Below, piece after piece: positions 1 through 6,327 of a DNA stretch of 7,573 bases. How positions within the stretch are numbered: the first letter of the stretch is position 1; each line of letters starts with the position of its first letter. The position numbers were made by a program, and so were the translations under genes. The stretch comes from an uncultured Eubacteriales bacterium (GTDB lineage: Bacteria > Bacillota_A > Clostridia > Christensenellales > Aristaeellaceae). The DNA is taken from positions 1-7,573 of the forward strand of contig CACYNZ010000185.1 of the NCBI GenBank assembly GCA_902775835.1, read 5' to 3'. The notes beneath the pieces were generated by a model. That model was not told where the DNA came from. It worked only from the letters and a program-made list of their open reading frames with translations, and made no database searches.

Positions 1-161
1 ATCAACTAACTCGTTTTCCGATAATTTGTAGTGAGTCTTATTGATCTAACATGGAATGTGGCCGGTAAACATTAGAAGTACTTTTGACACCTAAACCAAA
101 AATCATTCAGCGGCTCATCAGTTTTTCCGGTGCAGCATCCGCACGCTTGCATCTTGTTTTT

Positions 162-190
162 ATCATAGCACATAAACTATACTCAATCAA
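162..190 (-). promoter_or_regulatory. Candidate sigma-A promoter pointing left, out of the window
   Basis: On the minus strand a -35 hexamer TTGATT (plus-strand 185-190) and a -10 hexamer TATGAT (plus-strand 162-167) are separated by exactly 17 bases. The -10 matches TATAAT in five of six positions and the -35 matches TTGACA in four. Transcription would begin near position 155 and run left. No convincing start codon with a ribosome binding site lies between there and position 1, so the served gene would begin beyond the window, after a leader of at least 150 bases. The two inverted repeats at 215-266 lie just upstream of this promoter. The call rests on hexamers and spacing only. Confidence 0.45.
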
Positions 191-214
191 TCCTATTTTC
201 ACCTCATCACCCCC

Positions 215-238
215 ACCTGCTCAATATTTTGAGCAGGT
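215..238. repeat. Perfect 10-bp inverted repeat, hairpin or operator
   Basis: ACCTGCTCAA at 215-224 is followed by the loop TATT and then its exact reverse complement TTGAGCAGGT at 229-238. Neither strand carries a T run after the stem, so it is not a standard intrinsic terminator. It lies about 60-83 bases upstream of the predicted leftward transcription start. That would suit a binding site for an activator or another dimeric regulator, although an RNA hairpin of a transcript from elsewhere is also possible. Confidence 0.5.
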
Positions 239-247
239 CAGTGAAAC

Positions 248-266
248 TTGGACCAATCAGGTCCAA
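248..266. repeat. Perfect 7-bp inverted repeat next to the first
   Basis: TTGGACC at 248-254 and GGTCCAA at 260-266 are exact reverse complements around the loop AATCA. No T run follows on either strand. It is only nine bases from the 215-238 inverted repeat, and the two arms differ in sequence, so these would be sites for different proteins or two RNA stems rather than two copies of one site. Confidence 0.4.
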
Positions 267-531
267 TTCTCAGATCATCAAACACCACGGAATGAGTCAA
301 TTTTCGCCGCTTTCTGACACTGCCGAAAAAAATCCGAAACGGGCATTTTCAGTCACATAGTCTCTCTGTTCGGACCATATCAGTTAGCACCGTCTATGTC
401 TGTTCTTGGCAGGATATTCCGACGCCCCGACCGATTCACTATCAGCACCATCATGCTTCCCTGTCCGAAACCGCCCGGCTTTTATCGTTTGTCTTTCTTA
501 CCGCATTGTGATGCTCATTATCCGCAAAAAG

Positions 532-918
532 TGTGTACATGGCGGCACTTTTCCCTAAAAAACAATTCCCGCCGCAGGAATCTTGCCTTTTCTTCTGTAC
601 ACAGCTTTCCCTCCATGTTACAATGCGGCGTATTTACTTGCCAGCAGAAATCCAGACCAATTACATCCACACCACCTGAACCGTCCCCCTCATTCCTCAA
701 CGAGCAGAATCCTATATCCCGCAGAGCAGTGCAGCTGCTATTCTACTGTATCCGTTCCTGTCTATGACTGTATTGACCTGCGCGTTGCACCAGAGAAAGC
801 GATCTGGCACGTCTATGAAAGCCGTGTCAGGAGCAAGCATATCTGAGTTTCCGCGCCCCATCATATAGACGGAGCCTGATATATCTACGTTGTGGCCGGG
901 GAAAAAGAAGACATCTGC
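532..918 (+). pseudogene. Decayed duplicate of the GH43 promoter and 5' coding region
   Basis: This stretch aligns with 3489-3912, the promoter and first 100 or so codons of the intact GH43 gene. Recognisable remnants in translation include QTNYIH, YDCI-LR, IWH, SKHI, APHHIDG, YIYV-AGEKEDI. The ribosome binding site is deleted and the start codon is gone near 646-651. Deletions have shifted the frame, including about 27 bases between 782 and 815. TGA replaces tryptophan TGG at 844-846 and 877-879 and probably at 677-679. The remnant APEKAIWH differs from TAEEHPIWH in the intact gene in a way that resembles my memory of other family members, so this may be a separate paralogue and not a recent copy. 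Similarity fades after 918; a 9-base match (940-948 with 4111-4119) hints at an internal deletion but is too short to rely on. Confidence 0.85.
596..624 (+). promoter_or_regulatory. Preserved promoter of the GH43 remnant
   Basis: The -35 TGTACA (596-601), 17-base spacer and -10 TACAAT (619-624), preceded by the extended -10 TG at 616-617, are identical in hexamers and spacing to the promoter of the intact GH43 gene at 3551-3579. The gene it once served is dead. The next intact gene on the same strand starts at 1039, and no better promoter is visible between, so this one may now drive the thioesterase-exporter pair through a leader of roughly 400 bases. Confidence 0.5.
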
Positions 919-1038
919 CTGCTCTTTATTATCTACTGTAACCTCTATCTGTCCTGCAAGGCATCCATCAACACCACCAATGTCGAAGGCACCTACATGG
1001 AGGTCACCACTCCATAAGTCAGCCGGAAAGGAATCAGC
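919..1038. other. Unassigned stretch between GH43 remnant and thioesterase
   Basis: The frame of the last GH43-like remnant (YIYVVAGEKEDI) stays open from 880 to a TAA at 1014-1016, but beyond 918 its translation resembles nothing I recognise. A -10-like TATTAT at 927-932 has no matching -35 at 16-18 bases. The only supported element is the ribosome binding site AAAGGA at 1027-1032 for the gene starting at 1039. Confidence 0.4.
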
Positions 1039-1503
1039 ATGCAGAAAAAAACAACCTCCGTTCAGATTGTCCTACCCCAGCACTGCAACGGCTATGCTGT
1101 ACCGCGTCTTTTCGGCGGTCAGCTCATGGCCTGGATTGATGTCATCGGCGCTGTCGCCGCCCGCCGATATGCCGGAGCCTCCGTTACCACGGTATGCGTA
1201 GACCACCTTACTTTCCTGAAGCCTGCCTATCTCAATGACACGATCGTGCAGGAAGCGGTGGTCACCTGGACCGGGCGCACCTCCCTGGAAGTCCGGGTGG
1301 ACAGTCTGGTGGAGCGCCTGGACGGAAGCCGCGAGCTTATCAACTGCGCCTATCTCGTCTTTGTGGCACTGGACGCACAGGGGCATCCCACGCCGGTACC
1401 GCCTTTTCATCCGGAAACAGAAGAAGAGCAGAAGGAATATGAAATGGCTGTGGAGCGCAAACGCCAAAGAACCGGGGCATCTACAGGAGGGACATCAACA
1501 TGA
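1039..1503 (+). CDS. Hotdog-fold acyl-CoA thioesterase
   Basis: This 154-residue protein is predicted to hydrolyse acyl-CoA thioesters to free acid and CoA in the cytoplasm. It looks like the YciA/BACH group of single-hotdog thioesterases: LFGGQLMAWID at residues 24-34 matches the central helix motif whose Asp (here D34) is the usual catalytic residue, and TVCVDHLTFLKPAYLNDTI (51-69) and the TSLEVRVDSL strand (81-90) match the following core strands. Length is typical; the charged tail after residue 125 is common in the group. There is no signal peptide or membrane segment. AAAGGA at 1027-1032 with a six-base spacer supports the start. The stop codon overlaps the start of the exporter gene as ATGA, so the two are coupled. 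Chain-length preference cannot be read from the sequence. Confidence 0.85.
   Translation: MQKKTTSVQIVLPQHCNGYAVPRLFGGQLMAWIDVIGAVAARRYAGASVTTVCVDHLTFLKPAYLNDTIVQEAVVTWTGRTSLEVRVDSLVERLDGSRELINCAYLVFVALDAQGHPTPVPPFHPETEEEQKEYEMAVERKRQRTGASTGGTST
1485..1491 (+). promoter_or_regulatory. Ribosome binding site of the exporter gene
   Basis: AGGAGGG lies eight bases before the ATG at 1500, inside the end of the thioesterase reading frame. It fixes the start of the exporter despite the four-base overlap with the upstream gene. Confidence 0.85.
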
Positions 1504-3380
1504 CACAGCACCGCGGCCCTGGGGGCCGCTTTCTGACAGAAGAAGAAAAGAAATCGCAGCCCAAAGTGACCAAGGCCCTGCTCCTGCGTGTCTTTTCCTA
1601 TCTGAAGCCTTACTCCAGCCGTCTGATTCTTGTGCTGCTTTGCATCTGCGCCGCTTCATTTTTTACGCTTCTTCCATCCATCCTCACCGGTAAAATCATA
1701 GACGAAGGCCTGGTCAAAGGCGATCTCCGGTCCCTTGTTTTCTATATCCTGCTTTCTCTGGCCGTTACTCTGGGTTCGAACTTGATTGGTGTTGCCGAGA
1801 GCTATATCAACACATGGATTGCCCAGCACATCACCTACGATATGCGCAATCAGATGTATGCCCATCTGCAGAAAATGTCCCAGCGCTTCTTCACCACCAC
1901 CAGTCAGGGCGACATCATCACGCGAATGACCAGTGATATCGATGGTGTACAGCAGGTCATTACCAGCACGTTCACAAGCATACTTTCCAACATCATCACT
2001 CTGATCATCGCAATGATCGCAATGTTCCAAAAGAACTGGATTCTTGCACTTATCGGTATTATCATCGTTCCACTATTTACATTGCCTACCCGCAGAGCCG
2101 GAAAAACCCGCTGGAAATATGCCAATGAATCCCAAGAATGCAGGGATAAAATCAATGGAATACTCAATGAGACCCTGTCAGTTTCCGGCCAGCTGCTGAG
2201 TAAGCTTTTCGGCAAAGAAACCTATGAATACACTCGCTATGAGCAGGCTAATGGCCGAATGATCCGCCTCAATATCAGGGAAAATATGGCGGGCCGCTGG
2301 TTTCGGGTCATCCTGTCCACCTTTACAAGCATCGGGCCTATGCTCATTTACCTAGTGGGCGGTATTCTCATGATCCGGGCTGGTCATAACCTGACCATAG
2401 GTGATATCTCTGTACTCGTCGCCCTTCTGGGAAGAATGTACATGCCGGTAAACAGTCTTTTGAATATCCAGGTAGACTGGATCCGATCCATGGCACTTTT
2501 TATACGTCTCTTTGCCTATTTCGATATTCCGGTGGAAATCGAAAACGCACCAGATGCCGTCACGCCTGAGCAGGCCGAAGGGAATGTTTCCTTCCACGAT
2601 GTCAGCTTTGGCTACGAACCCGATCGGCTCGTCCTCAAGCATGTGGACTTTTCCCTCAAAGCCGGACACAGCATCGCCATTGTCGGCCCTTCCGGGTCCG
2701 GGAAAAGCACCATCATCAACCTGATTCCCCGGCTTTATGACGTAACAGAGGGCAGTGTCACCTTTGACGGCCACGATGTACGCAAGCTGGACCTCGGCTT
2801 TCTCCGCTCTCAGGTTGGTCTGGTATCCCAGGAAACGTATCTTTTCAACGGCACCATCCGCGAGAACCTGCTCTACGCAAAGCCGGATGCTACAGAAGCT
2901 GAAATGGAGGAGGCTCTGAAGAAAGCCGCTATTTGGGATTTTGTGGAAAAGCAGCCCGAAAGGCTGGAAACCATGGTGGGCAACCGGGGACTGAAGCTAT
3001 CCGGCGGTGAAAAGCAGAGGCTTTCCATTGCCCGTGTTCTTCTGAAAAACCCCACTATATTCATCTTTGATGAAGCTACTTCTGCCCTGGATTCCATCTC
3101 TGAGCAGAAAATCCAGGAAGCCATTGATCCGATTATCCAGAGCCGGACCAGCATACTGATCGCCCATCGCCTTTCCACTATTCTGGCTGCAGATGAAATC
3201 CTTGTGATTCAGGACGGACAGATTGTGGAGCGCGGCCAGCACCGCGATCTTGTCCAGGCAGGCGGCGTGTATCAGCAGCTCTACGAGACTCAGTTTGCCA
3301 AGGCACTGAACACAACCACTGAAGTCACTGAGCTGGAAGAATACCTTTGGGGTTCGCAGGTCGCGGACGAGCCGGAGTAA
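1500..3380 (+). CDS. ABC exporter half-transporter, MsbA/BmrA-like
   Basis: This 626-residue protein joins a six-helix exporter membrane domain (helices near 42-64, 77-97, 155-176, 178-196, 268-290 and 300-322) to one nucleotide-binding domain. All ATPase elements are present: A-loop Y372, Walker A GPSGSGKST 396-404, Q-loop Q444, signature LSGGEKQ 500-506, Walker B FIFDE 521-525 with catalytic E525, D-loop SALD 528-531, H-loop H556. With both consensus and catalytic residues intact it could work as a homodimer, unlike the degenerate half of many heterodimeric exporters. Members of this type export lipids, drugs or peptides, and the substrate cannot be told from sequence. There is no peptidase domain. 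It is translationally coupled to the thioesterase and ends before a terminator at 3431-3453. A tail of some 25 acidic residues follows the ATPase domain. Confidence 0.93.
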   Translation: MTQHRGPGGRFLTEEEKKSQPKVTKALLLRVFSYLKPYSSRLILVLLCICAASFFTLLPSILTGKIIDEGLVKGDLRSLVFYILLSLAVTLGSNLIGVAESYINTWIAQHITYDMRNQMYAHLQKMSQRFFTTTSQGDIITRMTSDIDGVQQVITSTFTSILSNIITLIIAMIAMFQKNWILALIGIIIVPLFTLPTRRAGKTRWKYANESQECRDKINGILNETLSVSGQLLSKLFGKETYEYTRYEQANGRMIRLNIRENMAGRWFRVILSTFTSIGPMLIYLVGGILMIRAGHNLTIGDISVLVALLGRMYMPVNSLLNIQVDWIRSMALFIRLFAYFDIPVEIENAPDAVTPEQAEGNVSFHDVSFGYEPDRLVLKHVDFSLKAGHSIAIVGPSGSGKSTIINLIPRLYDVTEGSVTFDGHDVRKLDLGFLRSQVGLVSQETYLFNGTIRENLLYAKPDATEAEMEEALKKAAIWDFVEKQPERLETMVGNRGLKLSGGEKQRLSIARVLLKNPTIFIFDEATSALDSISEQKIQEAIDPIIQSRTSILIAHRLSTILAADEILVIQDGQIVERGQHRDLVQAGGVYQQLYETQFAKALNTTTEVTELEEYLWGSQVADEPE

Positions 3381-3430
3381 TTCCCTCCCTGCATAAAATT
3401 GCATTTTCCAGACAGCACTGCAGACTAAAG

Positions 3431-3453
3431 GCCGTCAATCCTGACGGCTTTTT
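3431..3453 (+). terminator. Intrinsic terminator of the thioesterase-exporter unit
   Basis: GCCGTCA (3431-3437) and TGACGGC (3442-3448) form a perfect seven-pair stem around ATCC, followed directly by five T. It begins 50 bases after the exporter stop codon, so the thioesterase-exporter transcript ends before the GH43 promoter. Confidence 0.88.
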
Positions 3454-3487
3454 GTCATTGATAATCAGACATGCGCATCAAATTCTT

Positions 3488-3559
3488 CTGTATACAATGC
3501 AGCGCCTTTCGTCTTAGAAAAAAACCTCCTTAAACAGGAGTCTTTCCTTCTGTACACAG
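3488..3559. promoter_or_regulatory. Candidate operator pair around the GH43 promoter
   Basis: TGTATACA at 3489-3496 is a perfect palindrome, and CTGTACACAG at 3550-3559, covering the -35 hexamer, is a near palindrome. Their centres are 62 bases apart. In the decayed copy the matching elements TGTGTACA (532-539) and TGTACACA (596-603) are exact reverse complements with centres 64 bases apart. About six helical turns in both cases would suit a looping repressor. The CTGT-NN-ACAG shape resembles sites of GntR- or LacI-type sugar regulators in general, but I cannot name the protein. Confidence 0.3.
3518..3540 (-). terminator. Weak minus-strand hairpin with T run upstream of GH43
   Basis: Read on the minus strand, CTCCT, the loop GTTTA and AGGAG (plus-strand 3526-3540) are followed by one G and seven T (3518-3524). 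The equivalent place in the decayed copy (557-581) keeps a stem and a T run, with one C-G pair replaced by T-A. A leftward terminator limiting antisense transcription into the exporter would fit. The five-pair stem is short, and an operator or chance is possible. Confidence 0.3.
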
Positions 3560-3579
3560 CTTTCCTTCCATGCTACAAT
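3551..3579 (+). promoter_or_regulatory. Extended -10 promoter of the GH43 gene
   Basis: The -35 is TGTACA (3551-3556), the spacer 17 bases, and the -10 TACAAT (3574-3579) with TG one base upstream at 3571-3572, the extended -10 arrangement. Transcription should start near 3586, giving a leader of about 27 bases with AAGGGGGA at 3596-3603. The same hexamers and spacing in the decayed copy support the call. Confidence 0.65.
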
Positions 3580-3612
3580 GCGGCGTACACTTGCCAAGGG
3601 GGATATTACCGC

Positions 3613-4584
3613 ATGAATCAGACCAATTACATCCGCACCGCCTGGAACACGCCTTTCATTCCTCAGCGGGCAGATCCCTATATCATGCAGGACAGTGGCA
3701 ACTACTATTTTACCGCCTCCGTTCCTGCCTATGACTGCATCGTTCTCCGACAGGCTTCTTCTCTGGAAGGTCTGCGCACAGCTGAAGAACACCCCATCTG
3801 GCATGCCCATGACAGCGGTGTCATGAGCAAGCACATCTGGGCTCCCGAGCTTCATCATATTGATGGAACCTGGTATGTCTACTTTGCCGCCGGCGAAAAG
3901 GAAGACATCTGGAATATCCGGCCCTGGGTCCTGAAATGCGCAGGCACCGATCCCATTCAAGATGCCTGGACAGAATGCGGCATGCTGCACCGCGCGGACG
4001 GTGACACCTTCAGCTTTGAGGACTTTTCCCTGGACATGACCACTTTCTCGCATCGCGGCCAGCGCTATTGCGTCTGGGCGGAGAAAGTCGGCACCGGGAA
4101 GAAGATTTCAAACCTCTATATCGCGGAAATGGAAGATGCGCTTACCCTGAAGACCCCGCAGATGCTGCTCACGTCGCCCACCTATGCCTGGGAGCGTCAT
4201 GGCTTCTGGGTCAATGAAGGCCCTGCCTTCATCTGTGAAAAGGACCGCGTCTTCATCACCTATTCCGCTTCTGACACCGGTCCGGCTTACTGCATGGGCC
4301 TCCTGTGGGCAGATGCCGATGCGGACCTCATGGATATTTCTGCATGGCACAAGAGCCCTCGTCCGGTATTCGGCACACGGGAAGACCGCGGCCTTTACGG
4401 TCCTGGACACAACAGCTTTTTCCGGGATACCGAGGGACAGGCCTACATGGCATATCATGCGCGGCCCTACGATGAGATCATCGGAGACCCGCTGTATGAT
4501 CCCAACCGGCACGCCTTCGTTATGAAGCTCACCTTTGACCATGATCTCCCCGTGTTTGACACAGACAATCAGCTATTTCAGTAA
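3613..4584 (+). CDS. Intracellular glycoside hydrolase family 43 enzyme
   Basis: This 323-residue protein is a single five-bladed beta-propeller GH43 domain, predicted to remove alpha-L-arabinofuranosyl or beta-D-xylosyl residues from short oligosaccharides. Likely catalytic residues by family position are the general base D21 in RADPYI, the pKa-modulating D141 in FSLDMT and the general acid E202 in FWVNEGPAFI. H266 in GPGHNSF matches the conserved His in the propeller centre. HIWAPELHHIDGTWYVYFAAG (residues 75-95) is a strong family signature. There is no signal peptide, C-terminal carbohydrate-binding domain or membrane anchor, so it should act on imported sugars. AAGGGGGA nine bases before the ATG supports the start. 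It converges on an LplABC-type importer operon that may supply its substrate. Arabinosidase versus xylosidase activity cannot be decided here. Confidence 0.88.
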   Translation: MNQTNYIRTAWNTPFIPQRADPYIMQDSGNYYFTASVPAYDCIVLRQASSLEGLRTAEEHPIWHAHDSGVMSKHIWAPELHHIDGTWYVYFAAGEKEDIWNIRPWVLKCAGTDPIQDAWTECGMLHRADGDTFSFEDFSLDMTTFSHRGQRYCVWAEKVGTGKKISNLYIAEMEDALTLKTPQMLLTSPTYAWERHGFWVNEGPAFICEKDRVFITYSASDTGPAYCMGLLWADADADLMDISAWHKSPRPVFGTREDRGLYGPGHNSFFRDTEGQAYMAYHARPYDEIIGDPLYDPNRHAFVMKLTFDHDLPVFDTDNQLFQ

Positions 4585-4598
4585 TCCTCTCTGATTAC

Positions 4599-4638
4599 AA
4601 AAAGGACATCCGGCCTTTCACAGCCGGATGCCCTTTTT
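4599..4638. terminator. Bidirectional terminator between convergent genes
   Basis: AAAAAGGACATCCGGC (4599-4614) and GCCGGATGCCCTTTTT (4623-4638) pair over sixteen positions with one mismatch around an eight-base loop. The A run before and T run after the stem make it work on both strands. It serves the GH43 gene, ending at 4584, and the solute-binding protein gene, whose stop on the minus strand is at 4667-4669. Confidence 0.9.
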
Positions 4639-4666
4639 GGATTTGTCGAAATTCAGTCCACAGTTA

Positions 4667-6304
4667 TTATTTGCTCAGATCGACTTCTTCAGCGGTCGTG
4701 TTCAGCATATGAGTGGAATTACCAGCATCATAGGCAGCAGCACGCTCGTCGATAACTTCCTGATAACCCGCATCCAGGTATTCCTGGGCATACTGAGCAT
4801 ACAGCGCGTCGAATTCCTCGGGAGCGCACATGGTCAGCTTGTCACGGTATTCCTTGTACAGGTTGGTCAGAACGGTCTGATACTCGCCTTCCTTTTCCAT
4901 GGTCACGGAGAACTTGGCATTGTCGATAGCCCAGCCAGCATCACGGACAGCTTCCTTGTCATGATACCAGTTGATGATGTCCTCAGTGAAGTCCTGGGGC
5001 AGGTCATGAGGCAGGTTGTTCTTGATCATGTCCTCAATGCTGCCAGCCTGACGGGCCTCAATGGTAATGCACCAGTAGTCCTTGTTGCTGCTGAAGCCCT
5101 GCTTGTATTCGCCGTCATAATCGCTGACAGTCACAGGCAGACCATTCTCGTCATAGTTGAAGTTTGCTCCTTCAACGCCCCACTGGAACGGGAACAGGTT
5201 TTCAGGCTGGGTCAGCCATTCCATGTACATCCAGGCAGCCTTGATCTGATCTTCGCTTGCGAAGGCGGAGAAGCCGACCATCATGCCGAAGGGGTTGTCA
5301 GTACGGTAGCCGGGGTTGGTGCCCATTTCAGTATCAATCTTGCCGCTCACGGGAGCGATGGCCAGTTCCGCATCGGGATTGGCTTCATAGAAAGCAGTCA
5401 GCCAGTCCATATTGGCAGAGATATATCCACCGTAGGAATAATACTCGCCGTTGATGAAGTTGGTCTTCTCGTCTTCAGTGCCGGTGAGATAGTACTCAGG
5501 ATTGAGCAGGCCGGCATTGTACTTGTAGTTCTCGTTCTTGAGCAGCTTGTAGTTGGGTTCCCAGCCCAGAGCGGGGATGTTGTAGTCGCCGTACATGGCC
5601 CACTCTTTTTCGTCCAGGGGCCAGGTGCGCCACTGATAGTTCTGGTCAGAGCCCACACCGGTGATCATAACGCCGCCGGCGGGATGAGCGGCAATGCCGG
5701 CATCCTTGATCTTCTGCATGGCATCGTTGAACTCAGTGGTGGTGGTAGGCACATGATCATAACCGACCTGCTTCAGCCAGTCCATGCGGACGAAACTCTG
5801 GAAGGTGTAGGAGGTGTCATAGTAGGGGCGCAGAGCAGCGGCAAAATAGGTTTCGCCATTGATCTGGGTGTAGGTCAGCTGGTTGTTGTCCACCATGCGC
5901 TGATAGTAGGTGGGAGCCACAGCTGCGAAGTCTTCCATGTTGAAGGTGGCCAGATATCCGTCAGCCGCCCACTGAGTGACCTTGGGATAGTCATATTCCA
6001 TCAGCACGGTGGGCAGGTCTTCTGCGGCCGCCAGCATGGAATACTTGGTCATAACATCCGTACGGGGGATGGCCACATACTTCACGGTCACGTTGTACTT
6101 GTCGCCGAAGTTTTCCTGAATCCACTTGGTCCAGTAGTTGTCTTCCACGTTCGGAACACCAGCCTGTCCGCGGTCATACACCGGGATGGTGATGGTCACG
6201 TTCTCAGCAAAGGGTTCCCACGCAGTCGCTTCTTCAGCGGAAGCCATGGGCAGGAGTGACAGCATCATCATTGCTGCCAGAGTCAGGGCCAAAAGCTTTT
6301 TCAT
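4667..6304 (-). CDS. Extracellular sugar-binding protein of an ABC importer (LplA-like)
   Basis: This 545-residue protein is the substrate-capturing subunit of a CUT1-type sugar importer. It starts with a signal peptide (KK at 2-3, hydrophobic 4-20, cleavage after ASA at 21-23), then a mature domain beginning EEATAWEPF. Length and C-terminal features such as YMEWLTQPENLFPFQWGVEG match the large LplA/YtcQ-type binding proteins that go with LplB/LplC permeases. The signal peptide has no lipobox cysteine, so signal peptidase I processing to a non-lipidated protein is predicted, which is unusual for a binding protein in a single-membrane Gram-positive. AAGGAGGA six bases before the ATG (plus-strand 6311-6318) supports the start. 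It is the last gene of the operon, 59 bases after the lplC-like gene, with a hairpin in the gap. The ligand is unknown; GH43 next door suggests arabino- or xylo-oligosaccharides. Confidence 0.92.
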   Translation of the reverse strand: MKKLLALTLAAMMMLSLLPMASAEEATAWEPFAENVTITIPVYDRGQAGVPNVEDNYWTKWIQENFGDKYNVTVKYVAIPRTDVMTKYSMLAAAEDLPTVLMEYDYPKVTQWAADGYLATFNMEDFAAVAPTYYQRMVDNNQLTYTQINGETYFAAALRPYYDTSYTFQSFVRMDWLKQVGYDHVPTTTTEFNDAMQKIKDAGIAAHPAGGVMITGVGSDQNYQWRTWPLDEKEWAMYGDYNIPALGWEPNYKLLKNENYKYNAGLLNPEYYLTGTEDEKTNFINGEYYSYGGYISANMDWLTAFYEANPDAELAIAPVSGKIDTEMGTNPGYRTDNPFGMMVGFSAFASEDQIKAAWMYMEWLTQPENLFPFQWGVEGANFNYDENGLPVTVSDYDGEYKQGFSSNKDYWCITIEARQAGSIEDMIKNNLPHDLPQDFTEDIINWYHDKEAVRDAGWAIDNAKFSVTMEKEGEYQTVLTNLYKEYRDKLTMCAPEEFDALYAQYAQEYLDAGYQEVIDERAAAYDAGNSTHMLNTTAEEVDLSK

Positions 6305-6327
6305 GATTGTTCCTCCTTCTATTCTTT

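Larger units (their letters stand above)
1..530. other. Gene-poor leftmost region without a recognisable gene
   Basis: Reading both strands I find only short open stretches with no convincing ribosome binding site and no family resemblance. Examples on the minus strand are a 29-codon stretch starting at 540 and a 22-codon stretch starting near 107. What can be supported here is regulatory: a leftward promoter near 162-190 and two perfect inverted repeats at 215-238 and 248-266, described separately. The stretch from about 270 to 530 shows nothing I can name and could be old, decayed coding sequence. Confidence 0.5.

Noticed and set aside
84..89. A perfect TTGACA on the plus strand
   Set aside because: No -10-like hexamer occurs at 16-18 bases downstream and no plus-strand gene follows nearby.
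110..145. CTGATGAG on the minus strand as a possible hammerhead ribozyme core
   Set aside because: The required GAAA segment and flanking stems of the hammerhead core are absent.
84..317. A 77-codon open frame at the left end
   Set aside because: It has no ATG with a ribosome binding site, its product is low in recognisable structure, and it runs across both perfect inverted repeats.
396..846. Open frames of 123 and 87 codons on the plus strand and 60 on the minus strand in the left region
   Set aside because: They run through the decayed GH43 copy and its promoter, have no convincing ribosome binding sites, and the only family-like residues in them come from the GH43 remnant.
927..932. TATTAT as a -10 box for the thioesterase gene
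   Set aside because: No acceptable -35 hexamer lies 16-18 bases upstream and there is no extended -10 TG.
532..3912. The two GH43 copies as direct repeats bounding a mobile unit
   Set aside because: The repeats are strongly diverged and of unequal length, and no transposase, integrase or target duplication is visible, so old duplication explains them better.
4628..6259. A 543-codon open frame on the plus strand opposite the binding-protein gene
   Set aside because: Its translation is Val/Gly/His rich with no family resemblance, and the minus-strand gene has a signal peptide, a ribosome binding site and a clear family match. It mirrors codon bias of the real gene.
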